This document shows, one piece after another, positions 35,546 to 44,596 of a DNA stretch of 64,000 nucleotides (within the stretch, counting starts at the first letter, position 1; each line of letters begins with the position of its first letter). Below the pieces are notes generated by a model. That model did no database searches and was not told the origin of the DNA. It saw nothing but the letters and a program-made list of their open reading frames with translations. The stretch lies in contig NZ_CP045178.1 in assembly GCF_009296025.1 (NCBI RefSeq), forward strand, positions 496,001-560,000, read 5' to 3'. Source of the DNA: Streptomyces tsukubensis. Its GTDB lineage: Bacteria > Actinomycetota > Actinomycetes > Streptomycetales > Streptomycetaceae. The position numbers and the translations under genes were made by a program.

Positions 35546-37584
35546 CGTGGTTCCCTTTCAGGGCCGAGCGCCGGTAGTGCGGAGGACGGGGTGCGTAGCT
35601 CACGCAGGGCGTCGTGCCACTCCTGGGCGGCGTCGAAGAGCACGCCCGCACCCGTGGCGTGCCGTCCCGAGAGGAGTTCGAGGTCGAACCTGATTCGCTC
35701 GCACAGCTTCTCGTCCGGCGCGGTCAGTGGATCGGCGGCCAGCCACACCGCGTGCAGCAGACGGTGCACCGAACGCAGCACGTCGTCCCCGGCCGGCTCC
35801 GTGCCGCTCTTCCCGCTGGCGTTGTCCCAGCAGTCCTTCGCCCAGGTGACGTGCGGCGGATGCGGCGCCGACGCCACGTGCCACAGATCGCACAGCCACT
35901 GCTCCGCCGTGCCCGGCGGCAAGAACCGCTCGTAGAGGCGCGTCACCGCATGCCCCGCGTCGCCTCCCGCGAGCGCGTGGTGCAGGGCGTCGATGGGTTG
36001 CTGGGCGTTCTCGTGGTGGTCGCGGAGCAGTTCGTGGAGGCTGGACCAGGCCGGAGTCGACTGCGTGGATTGCGCCCGCTGGCGTCGTAGTTCGAGCACC
36101 AGGACGGCCCGCAGGAACGGGTCGGTGACGAAGGGCCGCGGCGCCTGCGCGCCGTGCTCGGCGCGCAGATGGATCCGAGCGGTCTCCACGGCCATGTGGT
36201 CGGGGGCGGCGGGCAGGTAGGCGGCAGCCAGGGCGCGCGCCGCGGCGTTGTCGCAGGCCACGGAGAACAGGGTCAGATTGCGGCGCAGTACCGGGTCGGG
36301 TATGAGTCGTGCCGCGAGCTGCCGGGTCACCGACTGCCCGTCCAGTTGCAGTGTTCCCACGTCGAGCCCGGGGGTTGCCGCGCTGCGCGGATGAGTCCGC
36401 ACCGCCTCGGTCAGGAGCCCGCACCCCAGAGGCGACCCCTGGGTGAACCGCCGCACCACACGCGGTAGTTCACCTTGGAGTGACGGGACGGCGTCGCTCA
36501 GCATGGCCACAATGTCCCCGCGCTGGAGCGGCGGCAGCTCGATGGTGATGAGCCCGGCCGACGGTGTCCCCCTCTCCGGTCGCCGCCAGTCGGCCACCCC
36601 GCCTGTGGCCTGCTCCAAGGTCCTTTCCGTCGCATCGGGCCGCGAGCGATGGCGGGCGCTGCCCCGAGCGGCGGCCACCACGACCAGTGGGTCGCGCTCG
36701 CCCTTCGCGCGGTGGGTGAGGAGTTGGTTGAGTAAGCGGGCGCCCGGCGCCGACTGGACGTTGTCGAGCAGGAGCAGCGGGCGCGGCGGACGGTTGAAGC
36801 GCATCCAGCGGGTGGCGTAGCGGGCCCGCAGATCCTCAAGGAGCGCGGCGGCAAGAGTGGCCTCGGCCACTTCCCGCAGGTCGCCGTCCTGGTGGAAGGC
36901 CCGGGACAGCGCGAACAGGGGCGACTCGCCCCGGCGGGCCTCGGGCCGTCCCGCGTAGAAGGACAGCACGTCGTCCGTCTGCCCCTTTTTGGCCAGATAC
37001 CGCCCGGTGAACAGCTTTACCGAGGCGTCCACGATCGGCTTGAGCTCCTCGCGGTCGAGGACGGTGGGCAGGGCGTCGTTGACCTCCCGCACCCAGCCGT
37101 TCACCTCGGAGGAATCGTCAGCGGCCAGACCGCACCCGGTGAGCAGCCGCCGCACCCTCTCCTGAGCGGCCTCCTGCTCCCTCCAGTCGCCGAATCGCCA
37201 AGCGCTGACGGCCACGAGCCCGGTCCACAGGCGCGGCAGTTGCAGCAGTCTCCGCTCGCCTGCGACGGGGGCGCAGAGCCCGCCGGCGGTGTCGATCAGG
37301 AAGTCGGCTCCCGGCGAGGTGTTGGCGACGAGGGCCCCGCCGGAGCTGGAGTCGCGTGGCTGCGCACAGTCCACCTCGGCCACCGGGATCCGGGTGCGGT
37401 ACGAGCGGTACAGCTTGTCGAGTACCGCGGTGCGGCCACGGCCGTGCGGCCCGGTCAGGAGCAACGCGGGTGGATCGTCCCGGTGCGCCTGCTCGACGTC
37501 CTCGTACTCGTCCTTGCGTGGATAGCCCACCAGGCGCGGCACCAGGTCGTCGAGGAGGACGTCCCGGCCGTACAGTCTGCTCAC
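35542..37584 (-). CDS. STAND-type NTPase (large P-loop protein)
   Basis: The protein has 680 residues from the GTG that follows an AAGGA ribosome site; another GTG is 15 bases upstream. Near the N-terminus, RLYGRDVLLDDLVPRLV is followed by the P-loop LLLTGPHGRGRTAVLDKLY. The Walker B strand RPLLLLDNVQ lies in the middle, and further helical sequence extends to the end. This is the architecture of STAND or AAA-like signalling ATPases that switch on after ligand sensing. There is no recognisable effector domain. It is the middle gene of a three-gene unit and overlaps the receptor-like gene by 4 bases. Confidence 0.7.
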   Translation of the reverse strand: MSRLYGRDVLLDDLVPRLVGYPRKDEYEDVEQAHRDDPPALLLTGPHGRGRTAVLDKLYRSYRTRIPVAEVDCAQPRDSSSGGALVANTSPGADFLIDTAGGLCAPVAGERRLLQLPRLWTGLVAVSAWRFGDWREQEAAQERVRRLLTGCGLAADDSSEVNGWVREVNDALPTVLDREELKPIVDASVKLFTGRYLAKKGQTDDVLSFYAGRPEARRGESPLFALSRAFHQDGDLREVAEATLAAALLEDLRARYATRWMRFNRPPRPLLLLDNVQSAPGARLLNQLLTHRAKGERDPLVVVAAARGSARHRSRPDATERTLEQATGGVADWRRPERGTPSAGLITIELPPLQRGDIVAMLSDAVPSLQGELPRVVRRFTQGSPLGCGLLTEAVRTHPRSAATPGLDVGTLQLDGQSVTRQLAARLIPDPVLRRNLTLFSVACDNAAARALAAAYLPAAPDHMAVETARIHLRAEHGAQAPRPFVTDPFLRAVLVLELRRQRAQSTQSTPAWSSLHELLRDHHENAQQPIDALHHALAGGDAGHAVTRLYERFLPPGTAEQWLCDLWHVASAPHPPHVTWAKDCWDNASGKSGTEPAGDDVLRSVHRLLHAVWLAADPLTAPDEKLCERIRFDLELLSGRHATGAGVLFDAAQEWHDALRELRTPSSALPALGPEREPR

Positions 37585-37609
37585 GTTCGTCCTTCCCACT
37601 CCGTGGCTG

Positions 37610-38470
37610 TCAGCCGCCGAGCAGTCTGGTCAGAATCGGTCCGATGGTCTGCATCAAGGCTTGTGCCGCTGTGGAGTTGGGAGCTGATGCCAGCTGTGCA
37701 CGAATGCGGGCCGCGAGGCTACGCGTCTGGGGGGTCGGCGGCGTGGAGCCCCCGTGGTTGCGCAAGTCCCAGTCGGCCTGGATGAGTTGTCCGATCTGCT
37801 CGGGGTCAAGGTTGAGGCCGGTCTGCTGGTTGAACGTGTCGACGGTTCCCATGACATTGACGTTGCCCGTGACCGAGTTGATGGTGAGGTTCGGCGGGGC
37901 CTGCGCGCGCGCCACGTACGCCGATACGTCGCCTTCGCCGCTGGTCGCGCAGATCCGCCCACGATCGGTCAGCTCGACCCGGGCCGCGATCGCTTCCCCG
38001 TCGAGCGTGAGCAGCCTGACCTGCTGCAGGTAGTCGGCGCTTCCCTCGACGACGCTCTGGCCGGGCACACGACCGTGGAACGAAGCCTGCTCGGCGATGT
38101 AGAACTCCTTGAGGCGCGGGTGGCGCCCCGAGCGGTTCTCCTCGTACGCCCACGCGATCAGGGCGTTCTCGGTGTGTCGCCTGATCGCGTCCGGGTCACC
38201 CAGTTCAGCGACCAGTCGGTCCGCCTGGGCGAGCCCCGCCGTGGTGAGCTCCGCGTCCGGCGGCGGTTGCTCCCCGTCCTCCTGGATCCGTACGAGCCCC
38301 CGTTCCTGGAGCGTTTCGATGAGGGCGGCGACACCGAGCGCGGGCTTGTTCTGCTGCAGCCCGAACTCGCCGGTCGGCACGGGTACATCGACCTGCCGGG
38401 CGCACTGCCCGTGGAGCCACAGCAGTAGCCGTACCTCGTAGCGGCCCAACGAACCCGTGTGGTGCGTCAC
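37610..38470 (-). CDS. Winged-helix-like regulatory or adaptor protein of unknown family
   Basis: The protein has 286 residues from GTG 38470; a TTG 12 codons upstream is the alternative. The first half looks like a winged helix: GRYEVRLLLWLHGQ, GVAALIETLQERGLVRI and LTTAGLAQADRLVAEL. Around residue 190 there is NLTINSVTGNVNVMGTVDTF, a Gly/Val/Asn strand-turn pattern often seen in linkers of actinobacterial conflict and STAND proteins. The C-terminus is helical. It is the first gene of the unit with the NTPase and the membrane receptor. Function unknown. Confidence 0.6.
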   Translation of the reverse strand: MTHHTGSLGRYEVRLLLWLHGQCARQVDVPVPTGEFGLQQNKPALGVAALIETLQERGLVRIQEDGEQPPPDAELTTAGLAQADRLVAELGDPDAIRRHTENALIAWAYEENRSGRHPRLKEFYIAEQASFHGRVPGQSVVEGSADYLQQVRLLTLDGEAIAARVELTDRGRICATSGEGDVSAYVARAQAPPNLTINSVTGNVNVMGTVDTFNQQTGLNLDPEQIGQLIQADWDLRNHGGSTPPTPQTRSLAARIRAQLASAPNSTAAQALMQTIGPILTRLLGG

Positions 38471-38619
38471 GTGAGCCCAACCCCCGTTGATGCAGCGGCA
38501 TTGCAAAGTTCGTGAGCACTGGAATCTACCTCCGATCCGGGCCCGTCACCAGATCCCGAGGGCCTCGAACGCCCCACAAATCAACTATTTCGGCGCTTGG
38601 TTGTGGCCTGGTGGGCCAC

Positions 38620-38744
38620 GGGCGGGAACCCGAGGAGGCGCACACGGAGCACCGTTCGAGGACACCCATCACGGGACCAGGGAGATGACCGTCCGCGACC
38701 CCGACGGGCGCTTGTGGAGCCTCCGGGCTCCGGTCAAGAACTGA
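38620..38744 (+). pseudogene. Relic of a glyoxalase/VOC-family gene (C-terminal end)
   Basis: The frame ending at 38744 carries THHGTREMTVRDPDGRLWSL, the last strand and metal-ligand region of vicinal-oxygen-chelate proteins. Nothing upstream completes the domain, so only the last 40 or so codons of a former gene remain. Confidence 0.55.
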
Positions 38745-38762
38745 TCGCGGCGGCGGGGGAAG

Positions 38763-39040
38763 ACCAGGGCGTACGAGCGGGTACAGGCACCGGACAGCAC
38801 CGCGGTGCGGACCGCCCTCCGGCGGGCGATGCACCTCCAGGTCGATCCGCCCCCGCATGTGCTTGAGGATGAGATCGGCCTGCGGCTGGCGGCCCCGGAG
38901 ACGGCTGGCGTTCCCGCCCGGACATGGACCCGCGGGCAGCCAGTGGGTTCCGGGCAGCCATCGTCGCCCGCGCCCGCTTCGTCGAGGACCGGCCGCTGAA
39001 ACTGGCCGAACGCGGGAGCCGACCGGAATCGGCGATCGGG
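38763..39040 (+). pseudogene. Frameshifted relic of an LCMT-type SAM-dependent methyltransferase
   Basis: One frame contains DSTAVRTALRRAMHLQVD and EDEIGLRLAAPE, the N-terminus of actinobacterial leucine-carboxymethyltransferase-like enzymes. It then loses similarity, and another frame from 38924 continues with MDPRAASGFRAAIVARARFV and EDRPLKLAERG. The SAM-binding core that should follow is missing. The remains stop just before the cobalamin riboswitch. Confidence 0.6.
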
Positions 39041-39083
39041 CACCTTCCTCCCGGACGGCCTCCGCGTCCCGCTTGCTACGCTG

Positions 39084-39187
39084 CGCCTGCCTCTCGTGGG
39101 GGAAGCCGGTAGGAATCCGGCACTGTCCCGCAACGGTGTGCGTGGCCCGCTCAGGCCGCGCGAGTCCGATCACCCACGGCAGGTGTG
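39084..39187 (+). ncRNA. Cobalamin riboswitch
   Basis: The conserved cobalamin-aptamer core is visible: GGAAGCCGGTAGGAATCCGG at 39101-39120, then CCCGCAAC at 39127-39134, and a closing GAGTCCGATCACCCAC followed by GGCAGG. The outer stem pairs CCTGCC (39086-39091) with GGCAGG (39178-39183). It lies just upstream of an ABC importer, so binding of B12 probably switches that operon off. Confidence 0.88.
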
Positions 39188-39301
39188 CGACCCGTCGACC
39201 GCTCGCCGTGGACTGCGAGCAGGGACCGCCGGAACCCTACGGGTTCCTCTGGTGCCCTGCGCGTTCCGCCGGTGGCGCCAACCCGAGGATGTGCGCCCCT
39301 C

Positions 39302-40381
39302 TTGCCCCGCACCGCCGCTCGCCCTTCCGCCACAGCCGCTCCGCGTGGACGCGTACCCACCGCGTCCCTGGCCGTCGGACTCACGCTCGTGCTGGCCGTC
39401 TCGCTGGCCTGCGGGGTCACGCTCGGAGCGACGGGGCTCGGCCGGGGGCAGGTGCTGAGGCTCATGTGGGCCGGGCTGAGCGGTGGACGTCTGGGCAGCG
39501 ACGACGCGGGGGCCTACACCATCGTGTGGGAGATCCGTTTTCCACGTGTCGTGCTGGCCGCCGTGGTCGGCGCGGGGCTCGCCGCGGTCGGCGTCGGGGT
39601 ACAGGCGTTGGTGCGTAACGCCCTGGCCGATCCCTTCGTGCTCGGTATCTCCTCCGGCGCCGCCGTCGGCGCCAACGCGGTGATCCTGTTCGGCGCGCTC
39701 GCCGGTCTCGGCGTCTGGGCCCTCTCCTTCTCCGCCTTTGTTTCCGCGCTCGCCGCGACCGTCATCGTGTACGCGGTGGCCCGCTCCCCCCTCGGGCTCA
39801 GCCCGCTGCGGCTCGTTCTGACCGGTACGGCGCTCGCCTACGGCTTCCAGGCCGTCACGACCGTCATGGTCTTCGGCGCCGAGCGGGGCGAGGCGGCCCG
39901 CGCGGCGATGATGTGGCTGCTGGGCAGTCTGGGCGGGGCTACCTGGTCGAAGATTCCGCCGGCGGCCACGACGGTGCTGGCGGGCTGGGTGTGGCTCAGG
40001 CTGCGGGCCGGCGCGCTTGACGCGCTCTCGATGGGCGACGAGACGGCGGCGACCCTCGGCGTGCCGCCCGACCGGCTGCGGCGTGAGCTGTTCGTCGTGA
40101 CCGCGGCCGTGACGGGCACGGTGGTCGCCGTGAGCGGGGCGATCGGTTTCGTCGGGCTGATGGTCCCGCACCTCGTACGCATGCTCGTGGGCGCGTCCCA
40201 CAAGCGGGTGCTCGCGGTCGCGCCACTCGCCGGGGCGGTCCTGCTCGTATGGGCCGACGTACTGTCGCGGGTGCTGCTCGCACCGACGGAACTTCCCGTC
40301 GGCGTGGTCACGGCCGCCCTCGGCGTGCCCGCGTTCCTGCTGCTCATGCGGCGCGGGGGCCACGCGCTGACAGGGCGTTGA
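39302..40381 (+). CDS. FecCD/BtuC-type ABC transporter permease
   Basis: The frame opens at 39185 inside the riboswitch, but the first residues there are not family-like. I prefer TTG 39302 (GAGGA upstream); GTG 39272 is possible. The protein has about 359 residues and roughly ten hydrophobic segments. Family motifs are RFPRVVLAAVVGAGLAAVGV, NALADPFVLGISSGAAVGA and GAIGFVGLMVPHLVR. It imports B12, a siderophore or a related cofactor with the next two genes. Riboswitch control favours a corrinoid. Similar trios have also been named F420-0 transporters in automatic annotation. Confidence 0.88.
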   Translation: MPRTAARPSATAAPRGRVPTASLAVGLTLVLAVSLACGVTLGATGLGRGQVLRLMWAGLSGGRLGSDDAGAYTIVWEIRFPRVVLAAVVGAGLAAVGVGVQALVRNALADPFVLGISSGAAVGANAVILFGALAGLGVWALSFSAFVSALAATVIVYAVARSPLGLSPLRLVLTGTALAYGFQAVTTVMVFGAERGEAARAAMMWLLGSLGGATWSKIPPAATTVLAGWVWLRLRAGALDALSMGDETAATLGVPPDRLRRELFVVTAAVTGTVVAVSGAIGFVGLMVPHLVRMLVGASHKRVLAVAPLAGAVLLVWADVLSRVLLAPTELPVGVVTAALGVPAFLLLMRRGGHALTGR

Positions 40382-40447
40382 GTCCGTGCCGTCCGCGTAG
40401 CCACCCGTATCCGTCCCCGTATCGATGGTTGAAGTGAAGGAGGAGCA

Positions 40448-41209
40448 GTGCGGCTCGACGTCGAAGGTGTTTCGGTCGAAGTGGCCGGCACACGGCTCGT
40501 CGACGAGGTCACTCTCGACGTGCCCGCCGGTGCCTTCGTGGGCCTCGTCGGCCCCAACGGCAGCGGGAAGTCGACGTTGCTGCGGTGCGTCTACCGGGCG
40601 CGACGGCCCGACGCAGGAGTCGTCCGGGTCGAGAGCGAGGACGTGCACCGCCTGCCGCCCCGGGCCGCGGCGCGGCTGCTCGCCGCGCTACCGCAGGAGT
40701 CGACGGCCGACTTCGACTTCACGGTCACCGAGGTCGTCGCGATGGGCCGCCTGCCGCACCGCGGGCGGACCGCCGCGCGCGACGCGCGGATCTGTGAGCA
40801 GGCCCTGGAGCGGGCCGGAGTGGCGCACCTCGCCGCGCGCGGCTTCCTGTCGCTGTCCGGCGGCGAGAAACAGCGGGTACTCATCGCCCGCGCGCTCACC
40901 CAGGAACCACGCGTCCTGGTCCTCGACGAGCCGACCAACCACCTCGACATCGCCCACCAGCTCGACGTCCTGCGGCGGGTCCGTACCAGCGGTCCGACCG
41001 TGCTCGCGGCCCTGCACGACCTCAACCTCGCCGCGGCCCACTGCGACCGGCTGCACGTCCTGCACGGCGGCCGGGTCGTCGCCTCCGGGCCCCCGGACGA
41101 GGTCCTCTCCCCCGGGCTTCTCGCCGGTGTCTTCAACGTCCGGGCACACCGGGTGCGCCACCCCGACACCGGCGCCACCCAGTTCCTCTTCGATCCACTG
41201 ACCCCCTGA
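40448..41209 (+). CDS. ABC transporter ATP-binding protein (FecE/BtuD type)
   Basis: The 253-residue protein starts at GTG behind GGAGGAG. Walker A is GPNGSGKSTLLR, the Q-loop LPQEST, the signature LSGGEKQRVLIARAL, Walker B VLVLDEPTNHLDI and the switch His in LHDLNLAAAHCD. It powers the import system formed with the genes on either side. Confidence 0.95.
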   Translation: MRLDVEGVSVEVAGTRLVDEVTLDVPAGAFVGLVGPNGSGKSTLLRCVYRARRPDAGVVRVESEDVHRLPPRAAARLLAALPQESTADFDFTVTEVVAMGRLPHRGRTAARDARICEQALERAGVAHLAARGFLSLSGGEKQRVLIARALTQEPRVLVLDEPTNHLDIAHQLDVLRRVRTSGPTVLAALHDLNLAAAHCDRLHVLHGGRVVASGPPDEVLSPGLLAGVFNVRAHRVRHPDTGATQFLFDPLTP

Positions 41210-41230
41210 CCCCCTCTCCGGAAGGCTCCC

Positions 41231-42238
41231 GTGCGCAAGCTCATCCGTTCCGCCTCGCTCGGTCTCGCCGCGACTATCACGCTGAGCGGCTGCGGCGCGA
41301 AGGTCACGTCCGACGCGAAGGCCGCCAAGTCGCGGTCGGTGACCGTCGCCAACTGCGGCGAGAAGGTCACGTACGACAGACGCCCCGAGCGGGTGGTGAC
41401 CAACGATGTCGGCATCACCGAGCTCATGTTCGCGCTCGGCCTTGAGGACCACATGGCCGGCTACGTCATGCCCGCTGACAAGGGCTCCCTCGACGGCCTG
41501 CCGTACAGGGCCGCGTACGACAGGGCGAAGTGGCTCTCCAAGGACCGCATCACCAAGGAGACAGCCCTGGACGCACGCGCCGACCTCGTCTTCGCCGGCT
41601 GGAACTACGGCTTCAACGAGAACGCGCTGACACCGGACGACCTGCACAAGGAGGGCATGGACACCTACCTGCTCACCGAGTCCTGCCACAATGCCCGCAC
41701 GAGCACCTCACGCGGCATCATGCCGCCGCTCGACGCGCTCTACACGGACCTGGAGAACCTCGGCCGGATCTTCGGTGTCGAGAAACGCGCACAGAAACTG
41801 ATCAAGCAGTACAGGGCGACGGTCGCAGACGTCCACGCGAAGGCTCCCAAGAGCGCCGACCGGCCCTCGGTCTTCCTCTACGACAGTGGCCAGGACCAGC
41901 CCTTCACCTCCGGCCGCTACGCAGCGCCCGAACAGATCATCAGCGAGGCCGGCGGCTCCAACCTGCTGCACGACCTCAAGGACTCGTGGACGACGGTCGG
42001 CTGGGAGACGGTCGTGAAGCGGAATCCGGACGTCATCGTCATCAACGACTACGGTTCGACGAGCGCGGAGCAGAAGAAGGAGTTCCTGCTCTCCTACCCA
42101 CCGCTGCGGAACGTCTCCGCGATCAAGCACAAGCGGATCTACACGCTCGACTACGCCGACCTCGTCGAGAGCCCGCGCAACCCGTCGGCGATCAAGCGAC
42201 TCGGCGCGTACCTGCGCCGGGTCACAGGCGGTTCCTGA
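41231..42238 (+). CDS. ABC transporter substrate-binding lipoprotein (FepB/BtuF type)
   Basis: The protein has 335 residues with a lipoprotein signal ending in LSGC. It is a class III binding protein with two lobes joined by a helix: RPERVVTNDVGITELMFALG begins the first lobe and PDVIVINDYG lies in the second. The ligand is a corrinoid, an iron chelate or a related cofactor. The riboswitch upstream favours a corrinoid. It is the third gene of the importer operon. Confidence 0.88.
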   Translation: MRKLIRSASLGLAATITLSGCGAKVTSDAKAAKSRSVTVANCGEKVTYDRRPERVVTNDVGITELMFALGLEDHMAGYVMPADKGSLDGLPYRAAYDRAKWLSKDRITKETALDARADLVFAGWNYGFNENALTPDDLHKEGMDTYLLTESCHNARTSTSRGIMPPLDALYTDLENLGRIFGVEKRAQKLIKQYRATVADVHAKAPKSADRPSVFLYDSGQDQPFTSGRYAAPEQIISEAGGSNLLHDLKDSWTTVGWETVVKRNPDVIVINDYGSTSAEQKKEFLLSYPPLRNVSAIKHKRIYTLDYADLVESPRNPSAIKRLGAYLRRVTGGS

Positions 42239-42323
42239 GGATCGCGAGGCGGGCTGAACGCGCCGCGGACAGGGCCGGCCGGAGTACGAAAGGTGCCAGG
42301 TCGGCGCAGTGGGCCACACGGTC

Positions 42324-43178
42324 TCAGCGGTACGGAGGGCAGTTCGCGGGCGTGGTGGTGGTCGTGGCCGGGCCGTGACCGTCCTCTCCGTGGCCGGGCT
42401 CCGTTTCACGGCGCAGCCGCTCCGCCGTGCGTCGGCGCCGGTAATCGTGCATGGCGTCCTCGTGCCATGCGGCGAAGGTGGGATCGCACAGCTCGTCACA
42501 GAACCGGCCGATTCCCATCCACCGCAGCACGGCCCCGGACCGGTTCAGGGGAAAGTAGGTCTCTCCGGGTCCGGTGCTGCCCGCGTCCGGCGTACCGAAC
42601 GGCTCGGGTGTCCATCCCAGGGCGGTGACCGTGTCCATGGAGCGCAGGTTTCCGAAGACGCCTGGCATGTGACGGGCCTGCCGTCCCAGGTCCAGGTATT
42701 CCACCTGCAGCGGCCCGGTGTCGTCGCGGGCGTCCAGGGACGTGGACAGATCCCCGCCCGTCTGCCCGGCGCGGCCCAGCACGAGCTTCTCCTGTATCAG
42801 CGCCTTGGCGGTGCCGTGCAGCCGGATGTGCGTGGCGCGGTGGGTGGCGATCTCGTCCGAGACCACGAACGGCTTGCCCGCCCAGGTCAGGACGGCTCCG
42901 TCGCCGACGTCGGCGTGCATGGTCCAGGACGACCGGGCGTCGCCTTCGTAGGCGACCGTGCCGGTTGCCTCCACGATGTCGAGCCAGGCGCCGGGAGCGA
43001 CGTCCACCTCGATGTGGACGTCGTCCCCGGAGAGCAGCAGCGCCCGGGTGGCGATCAGGCCCACCCTGGCTCCGTCGGCGTCGTGGTCCATGGTCCGGAC
43101 CGTCAGGTGCCCGGTCGCGTGGCGGACGTCGCTACGGCTTGCCCCGGGCGCGACCCTCAGGCGGGTCGGGCCGGTCAC
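42324..43178 (-). CDS. ureD: Urease accessory protein UreD
   Basis: This 284-residue protein is of the UreD/UreH family, which scaffolds apo-urease with UreF and UreG during nickel insertion. Family features include [38 protein letters not shown] and, later, [19 protein letters not shown]. The first codons overlap the ureG stop. It is the last gene of the operon. The C-terminus is extended and rich in Thr and Pro. Confidence 0.88.
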   Translation of the reverse strand: MTGPTRLRVAPGASRSDVRHATGHLTVRTMDHDADGARVGLIATRALLLSGDDVHIEVDVAPGAWLDIVEATGTVAYEGDARSSWTMHADVGDGAVLTWAGKPFVVSDEIATHRATHIRLHGTAKALIQEKLVLGRAGQTGGDLSTSLDARDDTGPLQVEYLDLGRQARHMPGVFGNLRSMDTVTALGWTPEPFGTPDAGSTGPGETYFPLNRSGAVLRWMGIGRFCDELCDPTFAAWHEDAMHDYRRRRTAERLRRETEPGHGEDGHGPATTTTTPANCPPYR

Positions 43179-43942
43179 GTGCCTTGCCCGGCTTCCGCCG
43201 GAGCGTGGTCGTGCGCGTGGGTGGTGCCGTCGGCGTGGGGGTGCGGCTGACCGGTCCGGCCGGCGTGGATGTGCGGGGCCATCGGGCCGGGGTCGACGGG
43301 GGTGTGGTGGCCGGTGCGGTAGTGGGCGAGGGTCTCGCGGACCCAGCCGGTCAGCATCCGGATGGACGCCGTGTCGTGCCGGGACAGTGCGACCACCGGG
43401 CCACCGGCGCGGGCGGCGCGGCCCTCGCGTGCCATGCGCTCGACGTCCACGCCCACGTGCTCGCCCAGGTCGGTCTTGTTGATCACGAGCAGGTCGGCGC
43501 GGGCGATGCCAGGACCGCCCTTGCGTACGACGTCACCGCCGCCGGCGACGTCCAGGACGAACAGTTGGGCGTCGACCAACGCCGGGGAGAAGGTCGCGGT
43601 GAGGTTGTCGCCGCCGGACTCGATGATGACGAGGTCCAGAGAGCCGAAGTCGGCCTCCAGGTCCTCGGCCGCCAGCAGGTTGGCGGTCACGTCGTCGCGG
43701 ATCGCCGTGTGCGGGCACGCGCCCGTCTCCACCGGGCGGATCCGCTCGGGGTCCAGCACCCCGGCGCTCTTGAGGAAACGCGCGTCCTCGTCGGTGTAGA
43801 TGTCGTTCGTGATGACACCCAGGCGCAGTTCCCCGGAGAGGGCCTGGCACAGCGTCGCGATCAGCGAGCTCTTGCCGGTGCCGACGGGACCGGCTACGCC
43901 CAGGCGCATGGCCCGGGTGGGGACGGTGGTGTTCTCAGGCAC
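43175..43942 (-). CDS. ureG: Urease accessory GTPase UreG with a His-rich C-terminal tail
   Basis: The 255-residue protein delivers nickel to urease with GTP hydrolysis. The P-loop is [17 protein letters not shown], the nickel-binding Cys-Pro-His motif is in [10 protein letters not shown], and [13 protein letters not shown] and [10 protein letters not shown] are the G-motifs. From about residue 218 the C-terminus has many His residues, such as [20 protein letters not shown]. UreG His clusters are usually at the N-terminus. No ureE is present, so the tail may act as the nickel store. Confidence 0.95.
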   Translation of the reverse strand: MPENTTVPTRAMRLGVAGPVGTGKSSLIATLCQALSGELRLGVITNDIYTDEDARFLKSAGVLDPERIRPVETGACPHTAIRDDVTANLLAAEDLEADFGSLDLVIIESGGDNLTATFSPALVDAQLFVLDVAGGGDVVRKGGPGIARADLLVINKTDLGEHVGVDVERMAREGRAARAGGPVVALSRHDTASIRMLTGWVRETLAHYRTGHHTPVDPGPMAPHIHAGRTGQPHPHADGTTHAHDHAPAEAGQGT

Positions 43943-44588
43943 TGAAGAGTCTTTCTGTGGTGGTGTCGTGGGTCTCGGCCCAGCGCTCGATGAGAGGGGC
44001 GCCGTGGGCCGGGATCTCTTCGGGGGTGTGCAGGTGGGCGACTTGACCGGCCATCTCGTCGATGTCCGGCAGCAGGCCGTTCACCCACGCGGTGATGAGC
44101 AGCGGGTCTTGCGGCTCCAGTTTGAGCAGGGCTGCCGCCCCGGTCTGGGCGTCGTCGTAGCCGACCAGGCGGGCCAGGTCGGTGGGGTTCATCGCGGCAC
44201 GGTGGGCGAGCAGGCCCAGCACGACCGGCCGGGACCAGGTCCGTGCGCGAGCGTCGAGGGGGCCGGGCCAGAGCCGCTGCAGGACGCGCAGGTACCCGCG
44301 GCCCATGCGCCGCCCGTTGGCCCTCAGTGCCTGGCTGGGGGTCCGGGCGGCCCAGGCGGCCTCGACCTCGCCGAGGTCGCCGCCGCCGGCTGCCACCGCG
44401 CGTGCGACGACGGCGGTTCCGGCCTCGACACGGGTGACCGTGCGGAGCCGGGTGCGCAGGTAGCAGGGAATCTCGGCCGATGTCGTGCCGGCTCGCAGGG
44501 CGGGCTCAAGACCGGCGGACTGTGTGTGTCCACCGGACGGGAGCCGGGCGTCTCCCAGCAGGGCGAGCAGAAGTGAAGAGGTGTGCAC
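43935..44588 (-). CDS. ureF: Urease accessory protein UreF
   Basis: The 217-residue protein starts at GTG 44588 with GAGG upstream; the frame runs further but without family sequence. [21 protein letters not shown] is the typical N-terminal motif, where most UreF have a similar SGG-H/FAYS pattern. It is an all-helical GTPase-regulating partner of UreG and UreD. It overlaps ureG by 8 bases and starts 8 bases after ureC. Confidence 0.88.
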   Translation of the reverse strand: MHTSSLLLALLGDARLPSGGHTQSAGLEPALRAGTTSAEIPCYLRTRLRTVTRVEAGTAVVARAVAAGGGDLGEVEAAWAARTPSQALRANGRRMGRGYLRVLQRLWPGPLDARARTWSRPVVLGLLAHRAAMNPTDLARLVGYDDAQTGAAALLKLEPQDPLLITAWVNGLLPDIDEMAGQVAHLHTPEEIPAHGAPLIERWAETHDTTTERLFSA

Positions 44589-44596
44589 GGGGCGCC

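Noticed and set aside
34145..35935. 596-codon plus-strand frame over the receptor gene
   Set aside because: It is antisense to the receptor-like gene, which has a membrane helix and a clear ligand-binding fold; the plus frame has neither.
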